From Fragum whitleyi (Eukaryota; Mollusca; Bivalvia; Cardiida; Cardiidae), in the NCBI GenBank assembly GCA_948146395.1, contig OX411558.1, positions 50,269,122 to 50,333,121 on the forward strand: a stretch of 64,000 nucleotides of DNA, written 5' to 3'. The position numbers and the translations under genes are program-made. The notes under the pieces were generated by a model. It searched no databases and was not told where the DNA came from. It saw only the letters and a list, made by a program, of their open reading frames with translations. How positions within the stretch are numbered: the first letter of the stretch is position 1; each line of letters opens with the position of its first letter. Shown here one piece after another: positions 36,867 through 48,600 of the stretch.

Positions 36867-37110
36867 GACCCGTCACGCGAAAAAGGACCATCTGGGTAGT
36901 GCTTAAAGTGGCAACTTAGTCAGTCTGCGCAGTCAGCGCAGACTGACTAGGGTCGAAACTTTTCGCGTTTTGCGAATTTTCTTATCTATTTTCAAATCTA
37001 CCTTTCTGCGAAAGAGTTTTTGCAATACGACCTCTGGTTGGCCTGAACTTTTATTCAAAATAATATTTTTTACAGAATTCCCAGATGATCACTTTTCGCG
37101 TCATGGGCCA
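36867..37110. mobile_element. GACCCGTC-TIR MITE, good copy
   Basis: Left end GACCCGTCACGCGAAAAGG; right end CTTTTCGCGTCATGGGCC; 244 bp. A strong inner hairpin, GTCAGTCTGCGCAGTCAGCG with CGCAGACTGAC, lies near 36918-36950. A degraded relative follows directly (about 37120-37435), so two copies are side by side. No ORF. Confidence 0.7.
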
Positions 37111-37496
37111 TATTTGTATTTTTGACCGTCGCGCCAAAAGGACAATTTTAGCACTCCGCGAAATAAATGAAAAACAAATACAAAACAAAAAAACAACAAC
37201 AACCACAACAGCAACAACAACAACAACAAAAAAAGAGTAAGATTTAGCGGAAGAAGACTAGATGTCGCATTTCAAAGACTTATAAGAAAGTCAATCTACG
37301 TTCAGAAAATATACAGGCATCGAAAATATCGACCTTGCCCAGCTTGCGCTCAACGCGCAGTCTGACCAGTGTCGATACTTAACGCGCGTCTCGATGGGAC
37401 CTTTTCGCATGGTGGGTCAAATTTGTACTTCATATTTTTATACTGCTTTTATACTGCTTTCATGTATCTCTTGGCAGCAACATGCCACCATACTCA

Positions 37497-37545
37497 CCCC
37501 CCCCCCAAAAAAAAAAAAAAAAAGAAAAAAAAAAAAAAAAAAAAA
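37497..37545. repeat. Poly(C)/poly(A) homopolymer tract
   Basis: A run of C is followed by about 40 A with one G. Length is likely unreliable in sequencing. Confidence 0.9.
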
Positions 37546-38007
37546 CTTCCGAGAAAATTAGCCATATGAATGACGTTTTAAACATTTTTTTTTCATTTGA
37601 ATACGCGACATTTTTTGTCGGGTTATAAAACTTTTGACACGTGCAGACATTTTAATTAATATCTGGGGTCATAAATAATTATAAAACTTGTTTTATTTGG
37701 ATGTAAATACTGAGATTTGATTAATGGCTAAACATACACCGTACACATTAATAATGTAGATTATGAATTCTTAACAGTGTATATATAAATCTTACAAAAA
37801 AGGTGAATATACAATCCAAATCTTCTAAGACCTAATTGGTTCTTCAATATTCTAAAATTTTACGCCAGATTCAATATACATTTACTCATTTTCCTACGTT
37901 GTTTGCTTTACGGGGTCATTGTTTTCATTTTTTTTGCTACACGAAAATGTATAGATTTTTTCATTTTATTTAGACGACCCGCGGTTCACCGAACACCGTT
38001 GTCAATA

Positions 38008-38395
38008 CAGTTAACAACATTATGAAATTGACATGTGAATGCTTTAGGAATGTTTTTGAAATGAATATGAATAGGTAGAAGGAACGAGTTTTGTATGAAA
38101 TTAAAGGGAGGTAAACTAATATCGATTATTTTGTTCAAGACGAACAATTTTAGCGATGGATAATATCTCCCTCTAAAAGATATGGATACAAGTTCTATGA
38201 ATAGCTTCCTATTTCTTCTTGATACAAAGTGAAATCGATATATTGTTCTATCCTAATTTATTTTTCAAGGAAGTTCTTGATATTATCCTTTTAAGTGATT
38301 TAGGATCGTTTAGAATGGTTTGATGGAGTGATTAGATTGAACGATTAGAGCGCATAGTGACCGATTTAGAAAATTAGCGATGAATATTACCTATC
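38008..38395. mobile_element. Tc1/mariner-like MITE
   Basis: TA then CAGTTAACAACATTATGAAA at the left, AAAGGGAGGTAAACTAATAT with its inverted return ATGGATAATATCTCCCTCT in the middle, and GATACAAGTTCTATGAATAG, the intact version of the SINE target seen at 19790. The right end is eroded. Confidence 0.65.
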
Positions 38396-38900
38396 AATAT
38401 AATAGGCCTATACTAACAAATTCTATAAATAGCTATCTTTGTCTTCAAGTTCAAATCAGACGCTTCCACATTAGACTAAGTTTGTGTGGAAGGGCATAAG
38501 GTTGTTTGTCCGTCCGCCGTCCATCCGTCGGAATTTGACCGTAAAAATTACGTCTCACTATCAAATGTTTCGGTACAATCGTTATTCGTATGATTTATCA
38601 GGTTATATTTTGATGGGTTCTGGATTTTGGTGCACAGAAAGCTAAATGAATAGAAAACGTATGCAAAACGTTGAAGAAATGATACACCACTATGCACGTA
38701 AATCAAAGTACAAAGTGTTGGAAAATATTCCAAACTTTTGCAATCGTTTTTTTATTTTTTTGAATCCTGATTGCAGAACTAGTTTTATACCCTACACCTA
38801 CAGCATCATCATGTCAGAATTATCATATACAGTCTATAGTTACGTGTTTTTGGTCCCTCAAATGGGTATACAATAGTTTTAAGTGGTTTTGAAATACTAA

Positions 38901-39475
38901 ATTAATCAAATGAGTCATCTCTAAACAGATAACAAGAGCCCCGCCTACGGTAGCCTACGCTCGGCTGTTGAGGTCTGGATGGTGAAATAAAATCGAAGTC
39001 GAAAAAGGGGAATAATTCACAAAAAAAACCCACCAAGAGCTATCCCCTTTGATAATACAGGTTGCTCTTTTGATGGTGATTATGTGTGCCAAGTTTCAAG
39101 TGAATGCCTTCAGTAATACTAGAAGTATCACAAAATGTCAAAGTTTTCGCACGACGACGACAACGACGACGACACCAAAGCTTTAGCAATACCTATGGTT
39201 TTCTAAGAAAACAGTCGAGCTAAAAACGAGTCTTTGACGAGATATCGAGTTTATTAATTTCGGTGTTGTATAGATACGTTTAATATTCTATTTATAATAT
39301 GACCGAATTTTTTTACTTAAGCGACATAATTCTTGAATGTCATACTATTTTGATTTTTTCCGCGCAACGAATAACGCCGTCCATAACTGACGTCATAAAA
39401 TAAATTACGCCCTCATTTTCATTATTACTAAAAAACGTTATGTGTAAGCTCATTTGCATAATAAACTCACGTGTT
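38901..39475. mobile_element. TGACGTCA MITE split by another repeat
   Basis: The left arm ATGAGTCATCTCTAAACAGA ends at about 38931 and its continuation AAAACGAGTC resumes at about 39223. In uninterrupted copies (45465-45490) these are contiguous as ATAAACAGATAAAAACGAG. The rest, with AACTGACGTCATAAAATA and AAGCTCATTTGCATAATAAA, runs up to about 10 bp before the acceptor of the first LDLa exon at 39486. Confidence 0.7.
38932..39222. repeat. ACAAGAGCCCCGCCTACGG-type repeat, nested
   Basis: ACAAGAGCCCCGCCTACGGT, AGCCTACGCTCGGCTGTTG, TTGATGGTGATTATGTGTGC, a CGACGACGACAACGACGACG run and a final CAGTCGAGCTA. The reverse-complement copy is 53951-54275. I associate this family with bivalve genomes. 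It is inserted in the hairpin arm of the host MITE. Confidence 0.7.
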
Positions 39476-39485
39476 TTATTTCTAG

Positions 39486-39620
39486 AGACGGACACTGGTT
39501 GTAGTCGACCCTGTACAGACGACCAGTTTTTGTGCAACAATTGTCGATGTGTGATGAAGTCTCATTTTTGTGACCATGACAACGATTGTGGCGATTTTAG
39601 TGATGAACCTTTAAAATGCT
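39486..39620 (+). CDS. LRP1-like exon: LDLa 1
   Basis: 135 nt, phase 1-1, acceptor TTTTATTTCTAG, donor [19 protein letters not shown] then [19 protein letters not shown] holds the six LDLa cysteines and the calcium-cage acidic residues (D-x-D near C4-C5, then DxSDE). Two extra cysteines (GCSRPC, NNC) are unusual for the domain. It is the first firm exon; the signal-peptide exon must lie upstream. Confidence 0.85.
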
Positions 39621-42600
39621 GTAAGTAAATGATAATTTGATAATACGAGGCGCGACGTTTTCAACGATTTTGTATGTTCTTGGGCAACAAAGTATTGGAC
39701 AGCCTTAACGATCACACAATGTGGAAAGATCAATCGCTGATCGCCCGAACAGGGAATTAAGCCTTATCTAACTACAGAGCGCGGGATGAAAACTCTGGTC
39801 AGGCTGTGCGGATGCACAGGCTGACCAAAGCCTTCGCTCCACGTACATACGAAATTGTTGAAAACGTCAGGAATTGGCTCATTTAATTTTTAGTTTCGTC
39901 TAAAAATATCGATTGTTCTGAAAGGTCGATTACTTTTTGTAATTTTTATCCCTCTTGAATAGAATTTAGAGCACGTAGCTTTTTTGTCTCTCTTTATGCA
40001 ACTGCGCCAATGTAACGTATCTGAACGTGCAGAAAAAGCTTGTGTTAAGCGACCAGATAAATGACAACAAAAAACGGTTGCTTATTGAAATGGTCGCTTA
40101 AAACATTATTTCATGATGAGTATTTTTGTTCATTTTGATAGCATATACAGATTGTCGCATAATTTGTTACTGAATTCTATGATGTTCAAACCCAATATAA
40201 TCTTCTCGTTGAGACGATTCTGAAAGGTGATTACAACATAAGATTCAATAATAAACAGGTTTCGTTGAGGAATATTTGCTTTTTTCAGATTTACGGGAAA
40301 ATGACTTTTTATGATGGTTGCTTCATAAAATTGGTCGCTTAGTAGAAGTGGTCCGTCGAGCAATATCGATTGTACTTGAAAAATCATAATTGCATTGATT
40401 GTGTAATGTATTGCTTTTTGTAAATCATGCCTATGTACACCCTTATCAAGATGAAACGTATCGGCCTTATTTTAAAAATGTATTCTAAAAACGATTTTGT
40501 GACGATTTGGTGATAGTATATTGTGTTTACAGCGCCAATACTAGGTAATCGATCTAAATATACATGCAATAATGGCTTCTGTAGTACTCACCTATCTTAA
40601 ATGCTATCATAAATTTATTATTTATTATATATGTCATTATAAAGCGTAAATGTGTACATCCCTTATAGACGTAACGGATCTGACGTGACATGAAATAACA
40701 GTAAGTTAATTCCTCAAAGAGTGTCATGATATTGTGAAACATTGTTGACCTGTCGCTCATTTAATATTCCTGTTGAACTTCATTGATATTCGGAACCCAC
40801 TTCCTTATATAGATTAAAAATAGCAAATAGTACATTCAAATAACAAAATATACACATTTGTGATAAATGACCAGACACAGCTGTAGGCGTAAGGTCGGAA
40901 TCTTGCAATGCAGAGGTACAAGGATCGGATCTCTCTCTCGTCTTTTCTTTCTTTCTTTTCTTTTTTTATTCTTATTTTTTTTTTGGTTAATATGATTTTA
41001 CTTTTAATGGCTGTAATTCAAATCTTTGTATACAAAAAAAAGCGTGGGACAGTTTACTTAATTTTGTTCATCATACTGTATTGGTGATCCGTTTGATATT
41101 CTGCATCAAGTGATTTCCTATTGCTCTGTAGCCTACGCACAACAGAAAATGTTTTTTTTTGTGTTGTTGTTGTTGTTTTTTAGAAAAATACAGAAAAAAG
41201 ATATCACACTCCTCAAATTAAAATAAAAAATGGATAAAAAAAGATTCGCAAAGGAATTAACAGAAGAAGTAACGGCAAGCAATGAAAAGTATTGTACGAT
41301 AAGAAAAATAGTAATAATATAATTAGGCTAAAATGTCATGCATGAAAGTGGTTAATTCAATTCGGTCGCTCAGGTGCTGCGTTAGAGAAACAAAAAAGGC
41401 TTAGTCGACGACCAAATGCCTCGCCATCCACCTCAGCTACGGAATAGGTGACAACAGCTTATTAATTCTATGAAAATTAAAGTAATGGGAGCTTTGATTA
41501 AGAAAATGTTCATATAGAATATTACAAACAAGAAATTTAAGAGGCAATTAAACTGCCCCTTCATTTAATAACAAGATTAAAGTTAAAACAAATTTAGGCA
41601 AAAAATCTGTGTCCGACTGGGTGCGTATTCGAACCGGGTCCGTCAGTTCTATGACTCTATTTGGCAAACGGTTTAGACCACTGCGTTACCGACCCAATTG
41701 TGACATATGCGGTATTTTATTTGATGTTAAAATAAAAATTATTCAATAACCTCGCGGATATAAACGAAAGTTTACGAAAAATAATGAGTGACAGGTCAAC
41801 AATGTTTCACAATATAGGTAGATTTTGCGCGGTGAGCCCTGAAGTCTACTTAAAACGGTTAAATTCCCGTGCTATTCTTTCAAAATAGATAAAACAAGTT
41901 TACGCAATACCTAAAAAAGATACAAATTATCTTACAAATGTTTCATATACTTTTTAAATATACCCGATAAACCCTTGGTAATGGACTCAACGCCTACGTC
42001 AGAGCTCAGTTTTGAAAATACACCTATACCAAACATCTTGTTTATCTTTTTAATTATATATCGTATTTGTTCACAGCACCTTCACGATGTAACGGATCTG
42101 ACTTTACATGTAATAACGGTAAATGTATTCCTCACAGATGGTTGTGTGACGGTAACGATGATTGTACGGACAATTCCGACGAAATCAAATGTGGTGAGGA
42201 AATCTATACATCTTAGCAAGTAAATTGTAATGAAAGAATCGATCATTTAACCCTTTGCTGTTTAATACCTGCTTTTTACGTGCCTGTGACTTATGGTTGA
42301 GAAAACATTGTGAAAAACGAAGAAATTGCTTCTGACAAGCAATTTCTTCTTTTTCCAGACTATTTTCTACCCTACAGATAAGTTATTTTTCAAATTAAAT
42401 CCACTTTAAATTTTCGTCTGCAAAACCTTTAAAATTGGACAGGTCCAAAATGTTGAAAAACAGGAAAGTGATAACTGGCCCTGCATTCAGGATGAAAAGG
42501 CGGTGCAAAATGCTAGCAAATTATGTCCCGCTTTGCCAGTGCACTTGCGTGCACAGCGGAGTTTAATTTGAAAACAGTTTGCACTGTTTTGTCATCCTGA

Positions 42601-45600
42601 ACGTAGGGATGTTGAACGCTTTCAAGCAAAACTGCAGAAAAAATAGAATTTATGCATGTAATATCATGCATTACATAATACTGAGAACACGTGACAAGTC
42701 CTATGCATTCACTTGTGTTTGTAAGATCATTAGTGTTGATTCAGATTTGGTGATTTTGAAAATGTCTAAGTATGTGGCAAGAATCGTCAGTGAAAAAAGT
42801 CAGCATACATGAATATGCCACACCTTTAAACCTTTTAATCTTTTTCAAATAAAAAATGGAGGCTTATCGTTCGAGTGAAAGAGCTTTTGAAAGCCTTCGT
42901 CTAGGTTGTGATTTGTCTCTCACCAATGAGTCGATGATCGTAGACCTATGTGGGATAGCAGCAATAGTCTAGGAAATGATTTGATGTTAGTACTGGTGTG
43001 AGAAATACCAGGAATCTATTGTTCGGTGCTCTAGCCACCACAATATAACTGAAAGATTGTTGAATGCTGTGTTAAATCCCATTCAAACAATCTTCGTCTA
43101 GGTAAGGAAATACACACTTTTAAGCCGTATTGTTTTATAGCTCAATATCGTTTTTTAAGGTATATTGGTATTGTTTGTATTCGCACACTAAAGAAAAATC
43201 ATTCACTTTAATCAACAACAGAGTATTTGTTTTACCTTTTACTTACAGAAAATTTCGAAAAAGAGTGCGCACTTCTAGAGTATAAATGCCCTCTCAATAA
43301 CAAATGTATGTCTCTGTCTAAATTGTGTGGCGGTTACAGTACGTGTGGATCGGAGGCAGATAGACCCCCTTGTGATACATTCTTTGGTGAGTATATCCAA
43401 CCTATATGGTGTCAGAAATCGTTATTAAAGCACAAATGGTTGAACTGAGATGGGAACATTGTGTTTATTCTAACCCAGCGTGATAACAATCAAATGAAAG
43501 CCACATGTGTCTATGTAACCATAAGAAGAAAAGCTAAGCAAATATTTTCCCCGGTACGTTCATTTTGATACAAATTGCCTATTTAAATGACGATTAGGAT
43601 TTAATTAACTTTGTTATTAAACGTATTACATAATATCTACGCCGATTCCATGGTGGCTTATATCAGCCATGAGATACGAAATGTCAGTATTACGTTGTTT
43701 TTTTAAAGAAAAAAAAAAACAAAAAACAAAACAAAACAAAAACAAAAAAAAAAAAAAAAGCTGTAGCGCAAAATTCTAAAAAGATCATTGTAAGGAATTT
43801 TTACAAAATGTTTTTTTCCCAAAGCCATTATTACGAGAGGCGTAAACTGTGTTGTTGTGTATATAGAGGGTATTGAATGAGTGGTCATGGAAAACCGAAT
43901 TTATCAAAACGAGTCATCTATAAACAGATAAAAACGAGGCTACGCCGAGTTTTTATCTGTTTAGGGATGACTCGTTTATTAAATTATGTTTGTTTTTTTA
44001 GCACAAATTTTATATTCTATTTATAATATATCCCGAATTTTTACGACGAATTGTCAAATTACTTGAAATTCAACATTTCAATTTTCCGCGAAACTTATTA
44101 CACCGTTTTAAACTGACGTCACAATGTATACATTATGACGTCATTTTCGCGGTTAAAAAATAGCGTTGCTATTCACTCTGAGCTCATTTGCATAGTTATT
44201 TCACTAGTGTTATAACATCCGTCACGGCCGTGTAATATCAAAAACAATCAACGGGGTTATATCACTCCCGTGACGTAGGTCATATCATAAGAATAGATTA
44301 ATCTCAAAGTATCTTACAGGTAACTTGTCATCCTGCAAATATAAAGACTGTGAGCACGACCTGGCGTATATTTGTACACTAGTGGGTACCAGCGATGCAC
44401 AATGTCGATGTAGCAGAGGTTATGTTATTGATGAGCGGGATACCAGCAGATGTGTAGGTAGGTTGGATTCAAGCATGTGGTCAGACCCGACCAGATTCTG
44501 TCATTCTTTGTTTTATCAAATTGTCCGTCTGCCTAGTGCTGTAACGCAACAAAATAATATATTATGACCTCAATCGCGTTTCAACTTCATCCACAGATCA
44601 TTTTTTTGAGACAAAAAAAAATCTGGAAAAATAAGGTATAAGTTCTTCACTATTCAAGCTAAAGTAGAGGTACTGCCTTTTTTAAAATTGTGAAGATGAC
44701 AGCAAGTTCGGGCACGTCCGGAAAGGAAATCGTGCACAAAGAAGGCCAAAACAAGAGTCATATCAAAGTATATATGCAATCGTAGTAATGAAAAAGAAAA
44801 AAAGAATAAAAAAAAAATATACTTGTCGTGATGAAGTATCATATCTTGTGACAGAGATATGCCGAAATATTAATTATATTTCTTTAAGGCCTATCGATAG
44901 ATTAGCGCTTGGTTATCTCACCACCAAAACAGTAAATTTACCAAAATATTTTTTTGACATGCCATCGTTCATTTACCCTCTTTTTACATTATCTAAACGG
45001 TTCTTATTAAACACATGAATTCGCGAAATTGAAAAGTTGTAACATGTAAATGACTAGCTTTAAGAGATTTTGCCCTAGAGTTTGTACATTTAGTCTCAAT
45101 TTGGCATTAAAGTAAAAGAAGTATTGTTTGTTTTCCGTGTAAGATTGAAAGCCTTTCATTCCGTGAACAAGAAAAAGTACTTTTCGTCATCCATGAAAAT
45201 ACAGCTTTTGTTTTTAATTCAATGATAGATAAATCAATTTTACACTCAAACAAACGATTTTTTTTTATTTGTGACCCGTCAAGCGAAAGGGGAACATCTG
45301 GGAACTTCGTAAAATAAATATTCGGTGAATGTATTGGATCGAGCCTTGGTCTGCCAGAAGGCGGATTATGAAAATATTTACATATGAAGATAGATTGATC
45401 ATTTTAGACTCAGAAATAGAGGATATTGAATGAGTGGTCATGGAATATCGAATTTATTAAACGAGTCATCTATAAACAGATAAAAACGAGGCTGTGCCGA
45501 GTTTTTATCTGTTTTAGATGACGAGTTTAATAAATTCTGTATTTTATGAGCACAAATTTGATATTCTCTTTATAATATGACCCGTTTTTATTTTTAAAAA

Positions 45601-48600
45601 AATCATCTAAATTCTTGATATTCAACATTTCAATTTTCCGCGAAACCCTTAACGCTGTTTAAAAATGACGTCACAATATATACATTATGACGTCAAGCGT
45701 TGCTTTTCGCTCTGAGCTCATTTGCATAGTTATTGCACTAGTGTAATAACACCCGTGTAATATCAAAAATATTCAACGGGTTTATTTCACTCCCGCGACG
45801 TAGGTCATATTAGAAAAAGTATTATTTTTGAAAAGTGTCGACTATGGTCAGTGTGCGCAAAACGCGCAGTCTGACCAAGGTCTACACTTTACACTTTTTT
45901 AGGATGGCCCCTTTTCGACTTACGGGTAATATTTATGATTGTATCATATAGATTGTCATGACTACATATGGTCATTATTTCTCCTTTAAAGATTACAACG
46001 AATGTGAAGATTATGGACGCTGTGACCAAAAGTGTACCAATCTTGTCGGAAGTTATAAATGTTCTTGTAAAGCCTGGTATAAACTCACAGATAATAGGAC
46101 GTGTAAAGCTATCGGAGGTTTGTATTTGCCTGCTTTTGTTAACAAAGTAAATACAAATAGAATGATATCCCAATTCCCCCCCAAAAAATCCCCTTTCCCC
46201 TTGTTAACAAAGGAAAGTACAAAACTGGAAGTATCCATATTCCAATAGGAAAATATCCCCTTAACAGAAACAAAAACGGTTCCATTGGCTAAAATAAATC
46301 AAAGCCTACGTCGCAAGTAATAGGCACAAATATGAGTATACCATTTTTGTAAAACTTACCATAACTTATCATAACTTAACATTGCCAGTGTCAACTGCAT
46401 TTGAGATGCGAGTTAATCATTTATTAGTTTACTTTTTATTAAGCCATGAGATCTTTCAATAGTATGATTTGAATGTTTTTGAGTTGAAAGATATCATTCT
46501 TACAACGTCTGACTTCGTTTTATATTCGAGCCTTTGCGTGACATATTCGATAATTTCAAATGTATGCAAAGTAACACTGGCCACTTGTTTCCGCTCAGTC
46601 TGACCAGAGTCTTTATTATGCGATTTCTAGATAGAAAAGGTCTCAAAGAGCATTAAGACAGTCAGACAATCTTCTAGATGTTGCAATCTATGCTGTGTGT
46701 TGTTTCCGTTTCAAAGATACGTCAAATTGTTGGAAATGTCTCACGCAGGCTCATTTATCTTTGTCCTTATCCTATTTCAACAGGTGGTCAAGCAGTATTA
46801 TATATCGGTACTACAGCAAACCTGACCAAAATGAATCTGGACGGAAGTGACGTACAACAGGTGCTCGCTGGTCACGTGATCGACTTCACGTTTGAATACG
46901 CTACACAGACGATATTCTGGATTGATCCCGATCAAAATAAGGTATTTAGAGTATATGTTGAAAGTTGTGTGATGTATGCAAGTCAAGGAATTTGAAAAGG
47001 CCAACACACGAGTTGTGTTAAATATGCCAAAATACCACACATCTGCTAGAAAATTTGGTAGTATTGATGCTGATTTAGAGGGATGAACATATTTTCGAAT
47101 TTGTGTTTCTTAAGTACATGCTCGTATATGATCCTATTATATGTCTTAAATGAAGGGTAACGTAAATTATTATGCAACAATGAAATAACAAGGATACTAG
47201 CAAAAAATAGCTTCATTCATGAAGTAAACACGCCTTTTACTTATTGTTTCGGACCCCTTGCAGATCTACAAAACTCCCGGAAGACAATCACTGAACATCA
47301 CGAGCAGTCCCAAACCGTGCAGACTGGCCTTCGATTGGATAGCTATGAACTTGTATGTGGCTGACTGTCTGGCCAACAAGATATATCTGTACAACACCAA
47401 AACTAATAGACAAACTAGTGTGATTAATGATGGGATACAGACTATTAAGGCTTTGGCACTTGATCCACTCACCGGGTAAGAAATCACCGGTGATGAAGAA
47501 TTTCGTTTGCTCGCTAAATATAATTCGAGGCTGGGGGATTAAAACCTCGTAACTACAGCTTGATAAGCTAGAGTTGCGAGGTTTTGGTCGCTCAGCGAAG
47601 ATATATATTTTATTTCACATCGTAGCAATTGTCACAAAAATATATTGTCACAACATTGAAAATAAAAAGATAAATATGAGTGAGTTGTATTTAGAGCAGC
47701 AACGCTTGTTCTTTCAGGTTAATCTTTTTCTTTAACTATTCTTGAAATAACCGCTCTTTGACCATTCTTGAAATAACGGAGCCATTTTCATAGTTTTCAA
47801 TTTTTTACAATACTCATTAATGTACTTTGAAAGACTCATTCGTAAAAAGCTGTATCCGCTATTTAATTTTAAGATTTCATTTACAAATAATTTTCCTATT
47901 TTAATACACCATGAAAAACGGTAGTTGTTTAAAAACAAATAATTCTAGTCAGAGCTAGTTCCAAATAGGGTATGTACTCATGCTAGTAATTCGGAATCAT
48001 GTTCAAAATAAGATTTATAATGGCGAAGTACCAAATTCTATGTTCAAGCGATAAATTGATCTCGTTTTAACAACGTTCGTCAACGAATTTCTATATATAT
48101 TGACCCTCATAGATATTCTTATTTAATATCTATTTCAAAAATGAAATCTATTTGCGTTTATTTAACGATATTTGCGAAGTACCAATGTTTTTCGATATAA
48201 CACCTTTTTCAACGATACATGCAAAATTGAGTCATTCGAGACTTACGTGATTTCAATTATCGGTTGATTTTTACAGTATTTGCAATTACGCGAATAATTT
48301 TATTGACATCGTAGGTTTGATACAAATAATTCTCGGCTTGATAATTGTTATCTAATCATGCAATATGCCTTTTAGATTCTTATTTTATACGGACTACGGA
48401 CGAAAACGCAATTTACCACGGATATGTAGAGCTTTTATGGATGGCGGTCATAATGTGGACCTTAAATTGGGAAAACTCGTGTCTCCATCTAGTATAAGTG
48501 TGGACACAACCAGTCAGTAAGTATTAAATATCATTATATGATACCTCCTTTTTACGGATTACGGACATAAACGAATTATACCACGGATATGCCGAGCTTT

